Part shown: piece after piece, positions 1-7,836 of the stretch
How positions within the stretch are numbered: position 1 is the stretch's first letter
Layout of the letters: each line of letters opens with the position of its first letter
Source of the DNA: Hyphomicrobiales bacterium
GTDB taxonomy: Bacteria; Pseudomonadota; Alphaproteobacteria; Rhizobiales; Rhizobiaceae
Direction of reading: 5' to 3'
NCBI GenBank assembly: GCA_900472785.1
Contig: UCJH01000032.1
Coordinates: forward strand, 94,229-158,228
Length of the DNA stretch: 64,000 nt
Notes under the pieces: generated by a model
Seen by the model: the letters and a program-made list of their open reading frames with translations, nothing else
Told to the model about the DNA's origin: nothing
Database searches by the model: none
Program-made: the position numbers and the translations under genes

Positions 1-80
1 GCCCGCCTCCGGCAGGGCTCAGGTTCGCGCTTCAAGCGCTCTGGGGCGCCTCCGGCACCCTGGCAGACGGAAAGGAAACG
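1..80. other. leader of mob operon; possible oriT-proximal repeats
   Basis: The short leader before mobC holds the direct repeat GCCTCCGGCA twice (about 6-15 and 48-57) and an inverted repeat GCGCTT-C-AAGCGC (27-39). Relaxase operons often start beside their origin of transfer, so this could be part of an oriT, but I see no recognisable nic consensus and the region is cut by the window edge. The purine-rich GGAAAGG just before 81 is the likely ribosome binding site of mobC. Confidence 0.25.
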
Positions 81-449
81 ATGCGAAGCGAAGTGGTCAG
101 AGTCCGTTTGCGGCCGGAAGAGCGGCAGGCTCTGGCCGCCCTTTGCGGAGAAAATCGCACCGCCAGCGACGTGATCCGGCTGCTGTTTCGCGATCAGGCG
201 GGACTGCCATTACCGGTCGGGCCGGCCGAGGCGGGCGCCCTGCGTGGAACGAATGAGGAGCTTCGGCGCATTGGCATCAATCTCAACCAGGCCGTCCGGG
301 CGATGAACGAAGGTCGGGTGAACTATGAACCGCAACTCGACGCCGCGCTGCGCCACCTTCTCGCAGGCGTGTACCAGTTGCGGGCGGACATCGACCTGAT
401 GCTACGGGTCAGTCGTCAGGAGAGACGAGGGGGCGGTCATGGCGCATGA
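81..449 (+). CDS. mobC: MobC-like relaxosome accessory protein
   Basis: A 122-residue basic protein of the plasmid mobilisation MobC type. The N-terminus (VRVRLRPEERQAL, then a second helix ending SDVIRLLF) looks like a ribbon-helix-helix DNA-binding fold. The middle carries the family signature LRRIGINLNQAVRAMNEGR, close to the RIGNNLNQ motif of MobC proteins. Such proteins bind beside oriT and help the relaxase open the DNA. It overlaps the relaxase gene downstream by 11 bases, which implies translational coupling. The length fits the family. The assignment rests on motif and neighbour together. Confidence 0.75.
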   Translation: MRSEVVRVRLRPEERQALAALCGENRTASDVIRLLFRDQAGLPLPVGPAEAGALRGTNEELRRIGINLNQAVRAMNEGRVNYEPQLDAALRHLLAGVYQLRADIDLMLRVSRQERRGGGHGA

Positions 450-2979
450 CTGGTCGAGTTTGCTTGGCGAGATAGAGACCGTCACGTCGAGGCGGGAAAA
501 GTCACTTCTGGACGAGGAGGACGAGCGTCGTCGGCGGGCAGGAGCGTTGCCCATCGCCGCCTCTTCTCAGCCTCGGCCGCAGCGATACATGCCAACTGGT
601 ATCATCCGCAAAAGTGGGAGTGCAGCCACTGCGTCGGGCGAGACTAGCATAGCCTCTATCCTGCGCCCGACACCTACGTCGTCCGACACCATTATCAGCC
701 TGGTTGGCGCTCTCGATGTGGGCAAAAGCTCCGAACAGGATGACGAACTGCGCAAATCGGGCGGCGGGGGAGGGGCGGCCGGCAACGGACCAAGTGACGA
801 TCGGCCGCTTGACGTTCGGCCCTCCACTACGAGCCGAGCTTCGAGGGAGACTGCGAGCAGGGCAGCAATCGCGGCCGGCGCGCAGTCGGTAATGATCAAG
901 GTGACGTCGACCGTGTCGAGCAAAGCGTCTGCCGCGGGTCTGATGACTTATCTGGGGACGCGCGAGGTCGAGAGGGAGAATGGCGAAAAGGGCAAGACCG
1001 ACATCCCGATCTTTGACCAGGACGGGATCGCGATCGCGAGCCGAGAGGAACGTGCGGCGGTCCTGCAGGCTTGGGTATCGGAGTTTCGCGAACCTTACGC
1101 TGTAGACGCTGTCGCCACATTGTCCGTCACCTTGACCGGGACCGTTGGCGATGACGAGCTGCACGATGCGTTAAACAAGGCTTTTGGCACCAAGCCTTTC
1201 CTCTATGCACGGCATCCAGATGGCAAGGTGTCCATCTATGCGGTCACCGACCTGCCGGCCAAAAAGATCGCAGGGGCGCTTGGGGCTCGCGAGAAAGGGG
1301 AGGAGACAGCGCGTACCATCGAGAAGGCAGAGGCGGATATCGCTCAAAGGCTGTCGGACGCTGGCGTTCCGGCAAGGGTGCAAATTATGGGCGCCGCCGT
1401 CTCGGAAAAGTCGGGCCGCTATTATATGGAGAAGTTTCTGCGCACCGAGAACAATGTCAGCACCAGTGCTGGCGACAAGGTCAAGCGCGAGCCGACGGTG
1501 AAGGAAGCCGCGGATCGAATATGGCAAGGTTGGTCTGCTGACGTTCGGACCGTCGAGCCGCGCAACGCCTTCCATGTCATCTTCTCCGCTCGCGCCGGGA
1601 CCGATCCAGAGGCCATGAAACGTGCAGTCCGTGATTTCCTGAGCGAACAGGTGGCTGGCCACCGCTGGATAACCGCCCATCATCCGGAAACCGGCCATGT
1701 GCATGTCCACGCGATGATCTCGTCGCGCGATGATGTCGGCAAGGCTTTGCGGCTTACCAAGCCGGACCTTTACGAATGGCGGGAGCGGTTCGCAGCAAAG
1801 GCCCGGTCGCACGGGATCGCGATGGTGGCCACTCGGCGTGCCGACGTTGCAGCCACGCGGCCCTATAGTCAGGCACAGGCCGGCGCCTATGAGCGGGGTC
1901 GCACCGATCCACGCTATCTCAAGACACCGTCGGTCACGCAGCGGGTCGAGCGCAAGCGCGCCGGCGTTGTGGATCGCGCCTCGCTGACAGACGGCAATCT
2001 TGCCCTTGCCGCCAAATGGCAGGCGACATCGACTGCGTTGACACAAGTTGGCGCAAAAACATCAGTAATCGCAGCAGCCGACAGGTTCGCTACCGCGGCG
2101 GCTCAGGCGAAGGGCTACGTGATTTTTAGGCTGGTCACCGATGAGAAAGAGGACCGCGAAGCGATTGTTGCCGCGATCCAAAGCGCCGTCGGCGTCGATC
2201 GCCACGCCATCTTTGTCCACGGCAATACTGCGCATGTTCTGGCATCTACGACGGCGAGCGTGAGCAAGATTGAGCGCGAACTGGCTCGTCAAAATGACGA
2301 GATCGGGCCGGGTGGAGAAATGCAGGTGGCGGTGAGGCAAATCACAAAGCGGCTTCAGGCCCAAGGGCTGCAAGCCACTGTGACGATCGAGGCGGCAGGA
2401 TCCGCGAAGAACGGCTCCCCATCTCCGTGGTTGCGAAAGCGCTTCAAAACATTGACGCGGTCCGGGAAAGGGCCGTCGCCGGTCGCAGAAATTCAGACTT
2501 TCATTTCCAATCTGAAGCAGCAAAAGGGAAAAGTCATGCCTTTGTCACTGGAACAGTTCGATGAGCGTGTCGCTCGCGCCAACAAATCCATGGAACGCCT
2601 CGAGACCATGGTCGATAGCGGCGGTGAGCGTCAGGCCGTCGAAGAGATGCGGCGGGAGATTTCCGCGCTGTTCGCCGAGCAACGTCGTGATATCGAACTG
2701 CAGCAGATGCCGTCTGCGATTGATACGAGCGGAGGAGGGGGCACTCAACCGGTCGTGCGGATAAGCGAGCCCCGCGGCCCAGAGCGAGCTTCGCCTCCCA
2801 TTGTCGATCCGGCGATCGCCGCTCAGCAGCAGGCAATTGCCGCCGGTCGCGCCGCACGCCCTGTGGGGGATCAGGCGGGAGCGACTAAGGGATCCCAGGA
2901 AGAGCACCGGCAGCAGGTTCTCCGGCAGGCTGAACAAGAGCGGCAGCGCGATAACGGCCGCGACGGCGCCGAACGATAG
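439..2979 (+). CDS. relaxase / mobilisation nuclease
   Basis: An 846-residue protein with the three-histidine metal site of relaxases, GHVHVHAMISS, His at about 420, 422 and 424, preceded by AHHPET. A plausible nicking tyrosine lies in LMTYLGTREVE near residue 171. The first 150 residues are low-complexity and Ser/Gly-rich. The C-terminus (from about 700) is Gln/Arg/Glu-rich and probably a flexible or coiled segment. It would cut oriT and lead the strand into a recipient. No type IV secretion genes are visible, so transfer would need a helper or genes outside the window. The start overlaps mobC. The relaxase subfamily (VirD2/MobP-like) is inferred only from the tyrosine and HxHxH arrangement. 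Confidence 0.8.
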   Translation: MAHDWSSLLGEIETVTSRREKSLLDEEDERRRRAGALPIAASSQPRPQRYMPTGIIRKSGSAATASGETSIASILRPTPTSSDTIISLVGALDVGKSSEQDDELRKSGGGGGAAGNGPSDDRPLDVRPSTTSRASRETASRAAIAAGAQSVMIKVTSTVSSKASAAGLMTYLGTREVERENGEKGKTDIPIFDQDGIAIASREERAAVLQAWVSEFREPYAVDAVATLSVTLTGTVGDDELHDALNKAFGTKPFLYARHPDGKVSIYAVTDLPAKKIAGALGAREKGEETARTIEKAEADIAQRLSDAGVPARVQIMGAAVSEKSGRYYMEKFLRTENNVSTSAGDKVKREPTVKEAADRIWQGWSADVRTVEPRNAFHVIFSARAGTDPEAMKRAVRDFLSEQVAGHRWITAHHPETGHVHVHAMISSRDDVGKALRLTKPDLYEWRERFAAKARSHGIAMVATRRADVAATRPYSQAQAGAYERGRTDPRYLKTPSVTQRVERKRAGVVDRASLTDGNLALAAKWQATSTALTQVGAKTSVIAAADRFATAAAQAKGYVIFRLVTDEKEDREAIVAAIQSAVGVDRHAIFVHGNTAHVLASTTASVSKIERELARQNDEIGPGGEMQVAVRQITKRLQAQGLQATVTIEAAGSAKNGSPSPWLRKRFKTLTRSGKGPSPVAEIQTFISNLKQQKGKVMPLSLEQFDERVARANKSMERLETMVDSGGERQAVEEMRREISALFAEQRRDIELQQMPSAIDTSGGGGTQPVVRISEPRGPERASPPIVDPAIAAQQQAIAAGRAARPVGDQAGATKGSQEEHRQQVLRQAEQERQRDNGRDGAER

Positions 2980-3175
2980 GTTCCTCAACGGGTCCGCAAT
3001 CTGCAGTGCACCGGTCTTTGGTTGCCGGTGCCTGCTATGGATATCATGTCAACTTTTCAACCTGATGCAAATTTCAGGATTTCAGCGACAGTCAGTTTAA
3101 GCCCAAAGCCGCCATTGAACATGGAGGGCCAGTTCACGTATCAGGCGTTCTCGTCCTATCAGGAGTAACGCTTCA

Positions 3176-3781
3176 ATGCAGCCACCGCCAGATGACGCTT
3201 GGGAACCATGGTCCCCGGATGAATTGTTCGCTCGTCTCGGCGGGTCTAATGCCGACTGGTATGTCGTAGGCGGCTGGGCCCTGGACCTTTGGTACGGCGA
3301 GCCGACCCGTTCCCATGAAGACTTGGAGTTCTCGGTGCTTGCCTGTCAGGCTCAACGCTATCGCGGCGCCCTGTCGGATCTTGAGTTCTTCACAGCGAAG
3401 GATGGCAAACTCGACCATCTCCCCCTGGTAGAACCACCGCCTACGGATGTGTGGCAGCTGTGGGGTGCGGATATTGGCGCCGGGCGCTGGCGCATCGATA
3501 TGATGGTTGATCGGGGATCGTCGGATATGTGGGTCTACAAGCGCGATCCATCTTTCTCCTTGCCGCGAACCAAAGCCATACGCGCAACAGCCGGCGGCAT
3601 CCGATATCTGGCACCGCACATCGTCCTGCTCTTCAAAGCCAAGCACGTCCGTGAGAAAGATCACGGGGACTTCCGCAATGCCTTACCTCGCTTGGAATCC
3701 AGTGAGAAATCCGCCCTTCGTCGATGGTTGGAGGTGCTGCATCCAGGACATCCCTGGATTCCAGAGCTTCAATCCGGCTGA
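3176..3781 (+). CDS. nucleotidyltransferase-fold protein (ANT(2'')-like)
   Basis: A 201-residue protein with the hallmark of the aminoglycoside 2''-adenylyltransferase-like nucleotidyltransferases: VVGGWALDLWYG (near residue 30) followed by SHEDLEFSVL, the Gly-Gly and paired acidic residues of the Pol-beta fold. A conserved-looking C-terminal LAPHIVLLFKAKHVREKD helix follows, as in the LinB/AadB-type family. Many chromosomal and plasmid members have no shown resistance role, so the substrate is unknown. The start has an AGGAG about 10 bases upstream. It stands alone between the mobilisation genes and the recombinase. It might inactivate an aminoglycoside or lincosamide, but this is not shown by the sequence. 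Confidence 0.6.
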   Translation: MQPPPDDAWEPWSPDELFARLGGSNADWYVVGGWALDLWYGEPTRSHEDLEFSVLACQAQRYRGALSDLEFFTAKDGKLDHLPLVEPPPTDVWQLWGADIGAGRWRIDMMVDRGSSDMWVYKRDPSFSLPRTKAIRATAGGIRYLAPHIVLLFKAKHVREKDHGDFRNALPRLESSEKSALRRWLEVLHPGHPWIPELQSG

Positions 3782-3856
3782 CCGTCTACTTAAAGCGAGA
3801 ATTCCGACACCAAAATCTCCGCTTACGATTTCATGCGGAGGAGGGGAGGGGGCCAG

Positions 3857-4993
3857 CTAAAGACCTGAAGCCTTGGTCAAATTCACGCGGAAGCGATCAC
3901 GGCGTCTCTGATATCTGCGGGTCATCTCTGCGGACGCATGCCCCAGTTGCTTCTGGACATATCGCTCATCGACTTCGGCAGAAGAAGCGAGGCCTGCACG
4001 AAGGGAATGACCGGAGAACTTAAACGCACGCTCGATCTCGCTGAGATCACCGCGAACGCCGGCCGCCATCGCGGCCCGCTTCACCAGCCGAGCCACTTCC
4101 TTGTCATTCAGCCGTTCTGGCCCAACCGCTTTGCCTTGTCCCGTGACCCGACGGAAGAGGGGGCCGTGCGCAAGCTTGGCAAACTTGACCCAGGTCTCGA
4201 CTGCCGCGATCGGGCAGGTGGAGTCTGAAGAACCGCGGCCAATTTCGACTTCCCGCCATCCAGTTTTGCCGTGCAGGGTGACGAGCATTCCCTTGTCGAG
4301 GATTTCGATCCAGCCGCACCCATCTTCGGTCTGGTCTGCCCTCAGATCAAGGCCAACGATCTCGGAGCGGCGAAGACCTCCTGCAAAGCCGATGAGCAGC
4401 ATGGCACGGTCTCGCAGGCCGCGCAGCGAACCGCGGTCGAGCATCTCGACCATGGCAATGATATCCTCTGCCATGACCGCCTCCTTCTGCACCGGCGGCC
4501 TGGCATGGCTGTTGCGAATCCCGGCCATAACGGTTGCGATGTGCCGGTCCCTGCGATTGAGGGCGAGCCCGCGCTGCGCATAATTCCATGATAGGGAGGA
4601 AAGGCGGCGCTCGATCGTGGAAACAGAATTGGCCTTGGCTCCTCTTTCGGCCGTGCCGGAGGCGCAGGCGGTGATATAGAGCCCGACGGTTTGCGGGTGT
4701 GGCGGGAGCGGAGCCAGATTGGACCGCCGGCACCAGGCGGCGAAGTGTTTCCAGTCTGAGGCATAGGCCTTGCGGGTATTGGCGGAGCTTGCCGCTTCCA
4801 CATAGCCGCGGGCACGCTCGGCAAGACTTGTGAGATGCGCTGGTGGATGGTCCTTGCCGGCAGGCGAGGGGAGGGCAGTGTTCTCGCTCGACACCTCCGG
4901 CGCGGAAACATCACGCTCGGCCACTGTGCTGAGAGGCGGCGCTGAGCTCTCTTTGACGTGAATTTCGCTGTTTTGCTCGATGATTTGGGCCAT
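3857..4993 (-). CDS. tyrosine recombinase / integrase
   Basis: A 378-residue tyrosine recombinase. The N-terminal SAM-like core-binding region includes SANTRKAYASDWKHFAAWC. The catalytic domain carries GGLRRSEIVGLD (Arg I), GHSLRAG (His 329 and Arg 332), LGHAS (His 352) and the nucleophile in TRRYQRRRD (Tyr 361). All key residues are present, so it is probably active. The gene reads away from DUF1403 and starts beside a perfect 12-5-12 inverted repeat that could be its recombination core or operator. The N-terminal 60 residues are Ser/Pro-rich and non-conserved in appearance. Likely roles are plasmid multimer resolution, element integration or cassette movement; the sequence does not decide between them. 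Confidence 0.9.
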   Translation of the reverse strand: MAQIIEQNSEIHVKESSAPPLSTVAERDVSAPEVSSENTALPSPAGKDHPPAHLTSLAERARGYVEAASSANTRKAYASDWKHFAAWCRRSNLAPLPPHPQTVGLYITACASGTAERGAKANSVSTIERRLSSLSWNYAQRGLALNRRDRHIATVMAGIRNSHARPPVQKEAVMAEDIIAMVEMLDRGSLRGLRDRAMLLIGFAGGLRRSEIVGLDLRADQTEDGCGWIEILDKGMLVTLHGKTGWREVEIGRGSSDSTCPIAAVETWVKFAKLAHGPLFRRVTGQGKAVGPERLNDKEVARLVKRAAMAAGVRGDLSEIERAFKFSGHSLRAGLASSAEVDERYVQKQLGHASAEMTRRYQRRRDRFRVNLTKASGL

Positions 4994-5011
4994 TTCTCTA
5001 TAATGAGCAAT

Positions 5012-5040
5012 ACGTCCGATAATGCAAGATTATCGGACGT
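5012..5040. promoter_or_regulatory. perfect 12-5-12 inverted repeat (recombinase core or operator)
   Basis: ACGTCCGATAAT (5012-5023) and ATTATCGGACGT (5029-5040) are perfect inverted repeats around GCAAG. Read as 11-bp arms around a 7-bp spacer, the inner edges are ATAA and TTAT, the geometry of dif-like Xer or TnpI-type crossover sites. It lies 19 bases before the recombinase start and 77 bases before DUF1403, so an autoregulatory operator is the alternative. Confidence 0.55.
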
Positions 5041-5116
5041 TATTTGTATCCGACAGGCCGTGCGGTTTTAATTCGTATTGCTGGTATAAACCGCGCTTAT
5101 GATTTAAGCTTACCGA

Positions 5117-6070
5117 ATGGATTCGCTCGCGCCCGCCGCTTCAACGACATCGATATGGCCTCAACGCCTTCCTGCTTGGGCGGTGTCGCGCGGCCGCGAC
5201 ATCCCCGAATGCGACGCTGCCTTCGCCGCCGGTATCGCCCTGAAATCCCTGGATGATCTGATCCGTGCTGATCCGCCATGGCTCGGCTGCTGGCGCGATC
5301 GGTTAGCCCTCAAATCGGCCGCCGTCGCCGCCAGGATGCTCGGCCGGAACGAGGACGAACAGGCGTTGCGTGACGCCATCCTGCTCACTACACCAGGCGA
5401 CAATCCCGGTCCGGCCGGAAAGCTGTTTTTGGCCACACGATTGCTGGCGCGTCGGACTGGAACAATCACCACAGCTTTCGTTAAGGAAGTCGCCGAACGG
5501 CTGGGGACGAAGTGGGACGACAGCCTTGCCTCGATCCCCGATATGATCGACTCTACCATCCAGTCCGGGCGAGCAGCACCCTTCGCGGTGGCGGACCTGA
5601 TAACGGCGATCTCTGCCGTTCGCCCGGACGCCGAGGCGATGGCCCTCGGGATGGCCGACGTCGTGCTGGCACAAAAACTGAAATGGCCGAAACCCGTGCC
5701 GCTGCTATTGCCCGAGCGTTTCGGGTCCGCGTTCCGCACCATCGGCGGACGAGGCCGCCTCCAACCGGGAGAGCCAGCCTATCCGAAAGCGATCTGCCTG
5801 GCATTGGTTGACGGCGTTGAGGCAGCGCTGCGGTCCGCCGTCGAGATCGATCGTCGTGCCACACGGTTGCTGGCCGTAGCGCCTAAGGTGCGGACCAAGG
5901 GCGCCGAGCCCGTCATGGGCAGATTGCTGAGCGAGGATGCCATCGCAGCTTCGGCGCCGGGCTTAAAACTGTCGCGCTGGGCGGCCAACCGACTGTTCGA
6001 GCGGCTTGAAACATTCGAGGCGGTGCGTGAACTGTCCGGCCGCTCCTCCTTTCGCATATTCGGGTTGTGA
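5117..6070 (+). CDS. DUF1403 family protein
   Basis: A 317-residue protein of the DUF1403 family, which I know mainly from rhizobial plasmids next to a ScpB-like gene. It begins with a Pro/Ser-rich lead, then LPAWAVSRGRDIPECDAAFAAG and a long all-alpha body, and ends in the Arg-rich WAANRLFERLETFEAVREL helix. No catalytic motif, signal peptide or membrane segment is visible. Its stop overlaps the GTG of scpB downstream (4-base overlap), so the two are translated together. Function is unknown. Its pairing with ScpB and a divergent recombinase suggests plasmid maintenance or DNA organisation. Confidence 0.75.
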   Translation: MDSLAPAASTTSIWPQRLPAWAVSRGRDIPECDAAFAAGIALKSLDDLIRADPPWLGCWRDRLALKSAAVAARMLGRNEDEQALRDAILLTTPGDNPGPAGKLFLATRLLARRTGTITTAFVKEVAERLGTKWDDSLASIPDMIDSTIQSGRAAPFAVADLITAISAVRPDAEAMALGMADVVLAQKLKWPKPVPLLLPERFGSAFRTIGGRGRLQPGEPAYPKAICLALVDGVEAALRSAVEIDRRATRLLAVAPKVRTKGAEPVMGRLLSEDAIAASAPGLKLSRWAANRLFERLETFEAVRELSGRSSFRIFGL

Positions 6071-6783
6071 CGATGGCGGGAGCGAGCGCAGCCAAGCCCA
6101 GTCGGCGACAAGCGAAAGAGCGACAGCAGGAAGTCCTCTACGATCGCGAGCTCGAGGATCTGCCGCCAGAGATGCGCTGGCGCGAGTGGATGCTGCGGGT
6201 CGAGGCGGTGATCTTTGCCTCCGCCGAACCGGTCAGCCGCGAGACGCTGGCGCGGGTGGTGGGAAAAGACTGCAGCATCGAGCTGCTGATCGACGACCTC
6301 GTCGAGGAACTGCGGGATCGGCCCTACCAACTGGTATCGGTCGCCGGCGGCTGGCAGCACCGAACGCGTTCGCGTTACGCGGCCGCGATCCGGGCTTCAG
6401 CTGCCCCAACGCGCGGCGCGGCAACGCCGCTGTTGGAGTTCGAGGCGATGGTGCTGATGGCGGTGGGATATTTCCAGCCGATCACCCGTGGCGAGCTGTC
6501 GAATATTTTTAGCAGGGAGGTCAGCCGAGACACCATTGGCAATCTGCGCAGCGCTGGATTTATCGGCTCCGGGCCGCGGAGCCCAACGCCGGGTGCGCCT
6601 TATACCTATGTGACAACGCCACACTTTCTCTCGGCTTTTGGTATGGACACGTTGCTCAATCTTCCGAATATGGAAGCGCTCGAGGACGCCGGCCTGCTGA
6701 GCCGACATGCGGTTCAAAACGAAATCGCCGCCTCGGGAGGCGGCGAAAGCGACACGGACGAGGAAGCGTCCTTTATTGAATGA
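6067..6783 (+). CDS. scpB: ScpB-like segregation/condensation protein
   Basis: A 238-residue ScpB-type protein: two winged-helix regions, starting with WMLRVEAVIFASAEPVSRE (about 40-60) and including VLMAVGYFQPITRGELSNIF and GAPYTYVTTPHFL, the typical ScpB core. It ends in an acidic tail. Chromosomal ScpB works with ScpA and SMC in chromosome condensation; here there is no scpA or smc, so it is an orphan, perhaps with a plasmid-specific role with DUF1403. Translation may start at GTG 6067 (overlapping the DUF1403 stop) or at ATG 6073. A second, frameshifted copy lies at 10495-11093. The two copies bracket the HicAB-like and ATPase genes. Confidence 0.75.
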   Translation: MTMAGASAAKPSRRQAKERQQEVLYDRELEDLPPEMRWREWMLRVEAVIFASAEPVSRETLARVVGKDCSIELLIDDLVEELRDRPYQLVSVAGGWQHRTRSRYAAAIRASAAPTRGAATPLLEFEAMVLMAVGYFQPITRGELSNIFSREVSRDTIGNLRSAGFIGSGPRSPTPGAPYTYVTTPHFLSAFGMDTLLNLPNMEALEDAGLLSRHAVQNEIAASGGGESDTDEEASFIE

Positions 6784-6938
6784 TGGCGGTCGTCGGCAGC
6801 CGCTTCGTCATCGCAATCGGGCTGACAAGGATCGCCGTCGAGGCCAGTGCCAACGATAGGCCAATCTTGGCGCCGGAAGATTTGGGCATTGGGATGCCAA
6901 AAGGTCACCGGCGTGGGTGCCTTCGTGCTCCGAGATTG

Positions 6939-7256
6939 TCAGGAGAACAAAGACTTGATCCAAGCGATGAGAATATCTATCGAGTCTCCGATCTGTTTAC
7001 CCGCCTCGTCAACGAGCTCTTGTTCAACTCGGTTCTTCAACTTCCGCAGAAGCGCCCGAGCGATGCTCGGGTCGATTTCTTTTTCGTCTTTTCGAAGGAT
7101 GATCGACGCGATACGCGCCACTTCATTGCCCTCTTTGGAGTAGATTACGATGCGTTCCGTCGGGCCCTTCTGGTCGGATATTTCGACCAGCCAACCGTTC
7201 TCGGTCGCCAACGCTTTTATGCCGCGCTTAAAGTCGATTGATTTCCTGGGGTTCAT
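6939..7256 (-). CDS. small HicA-like protein, putative toxin
   Basis: A 105-residue Lys-rich protein, divergent from a HicB-like gene. IKALATENGWLVEISDQKG resembles the first helix and strand of HicA (GW then a KGSH loop), but the active-site histidine of the KGSH motif is absent (KGPTERIVIY). The rest, SIARALLRKLKNRVEQEL, resembles the HicA C-terminal helix, extended. This similarity is weak and is my inference; it may be an unrelated small protein. Toxin-antitoxin hicA and hicB are normally in tandem, whereas here they are divergent around shared operator-like repeats. No signal peptide is visible. The AAGGAGTTG just upstream of the ATG is a good ribosome binding site. Confidence 0.4.
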   Translation of the reverse strand: MNPRKSIDFKRGIKALATENGWLVEISDQKGPTERIVIYSKEGNEVARIASIILRKDEKEIDPSIARALLRKLKNRVEQELVDEAGKQIGDSIDILIAWIKSLFS

Positions 7257-7278
7257 GGCGCAACTCCTTAACCACTAA

Positions 7279-7342
7279 TGACATAATATCACTTGTGAGA
7301 TATTGTCAATAGTGCGATTCTGCGATATTTGTTATCTATCGC
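7279..7342. promoter_or_regulatory. divergent operator candidates between the HicA- and HicB-like genes
   Basis: The 123-base intergenic region is AT-rich and holds two inverted repeats. One (7279-7308) has TGACA/TGTCA outer arms with ATATC/GATAT and a central TCAC-TT-GTGA. The other is GCGATA (7322-7327) with TATCGC (7337-7342). They lie between the two starts, so they are likely binding sites for the HTH-bearing HicB-like protein. Confidence 0.45.
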
Positions 7343-7379
7343 GAAACTCCCGACAGGGACCCAAAAAGGGATCTACGTA

Positions 7380-7829
7380 ATGTCGCTGACTTATGCCTAC
7401 GAACTCAATGAAGACGAGGGCGTCTACGTCCTCGACGTTCCGAAGTTTCCGGAAATCGTCGTGTCGGTTACACACGAGGATATTGAATCGGCTCAGGTCC
7501 GATCAATAGCAGAGGATGCTGTACGTAATGCGTTACAAGCCCGGATCGATTACAATGATGAAATCCCGGACGCAGACGCGGTTACGGCTGGTTCCGACGT
7601 TCCGTACGTATCGCTTTCCCCTCTCGTTCAGAGCAAAATCCTGCTCTACAAAGAGTATCGGAAGCGCGGCGGACACAGAGCTGACTTTGCAAAGGTCTTG
7701 GGGGTCACCCAAACCACGTTGTCGCGCATATTTGACTTGTCACACAATTCACGGTTCGACGTCGTAATCGGTGCGTTTGAATCGCTGGGGCTCTCGGTAG
7801 AAGCGGAGGTTCGAGTAAGATCCGCTTAG
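7380..7829 (+). CDS. HicB-like antitoxin with C-terminal HTH
   Basis: A 149-residue protein from ATG 7380 (an upstream TTG at 7329 is in frame, but AGGGA sits about 8 bases before the ATG). The N-terminal half, TYAYELNEDEGVYVLDVPKFPE followed by AEDAVRNALQARI, is the partly degraded RNase-H-like HicB fold. The C-terminal half, HRADFAKVLGVTQTTLSRIFDLSH, is a helix-turn-helix. HicB proteins of this form neutralise a HicA partner and repress their own promoter. Here the partner candidate is divergent and atypical, so this could also be a solitary regulator. The gene converges on the large ATPase gene. Confidence 0.7.
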   Translation: MSLTYAYELNEDEGVYVLDVPKFPEIVVSVTHEDIESAQVRSIAEDAVRNALQARIDYNDEIPDADAVTAGSDVPYVSLSPLVQSKILLYKEYRKRGGHRADFAKVLGVTQTTLSRIFDLSHNSRFDVVIGAFESLGLSVEAEVRVRSA

Positions 7830-7836
7830 ACGGGCC

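Noticed and set aside
502..1164. Long antisense frame inside the relaxase gene
   Set aside because: It is the shadow of the GC-rich relaxase codons; relaxase motifs fix the plus strand.
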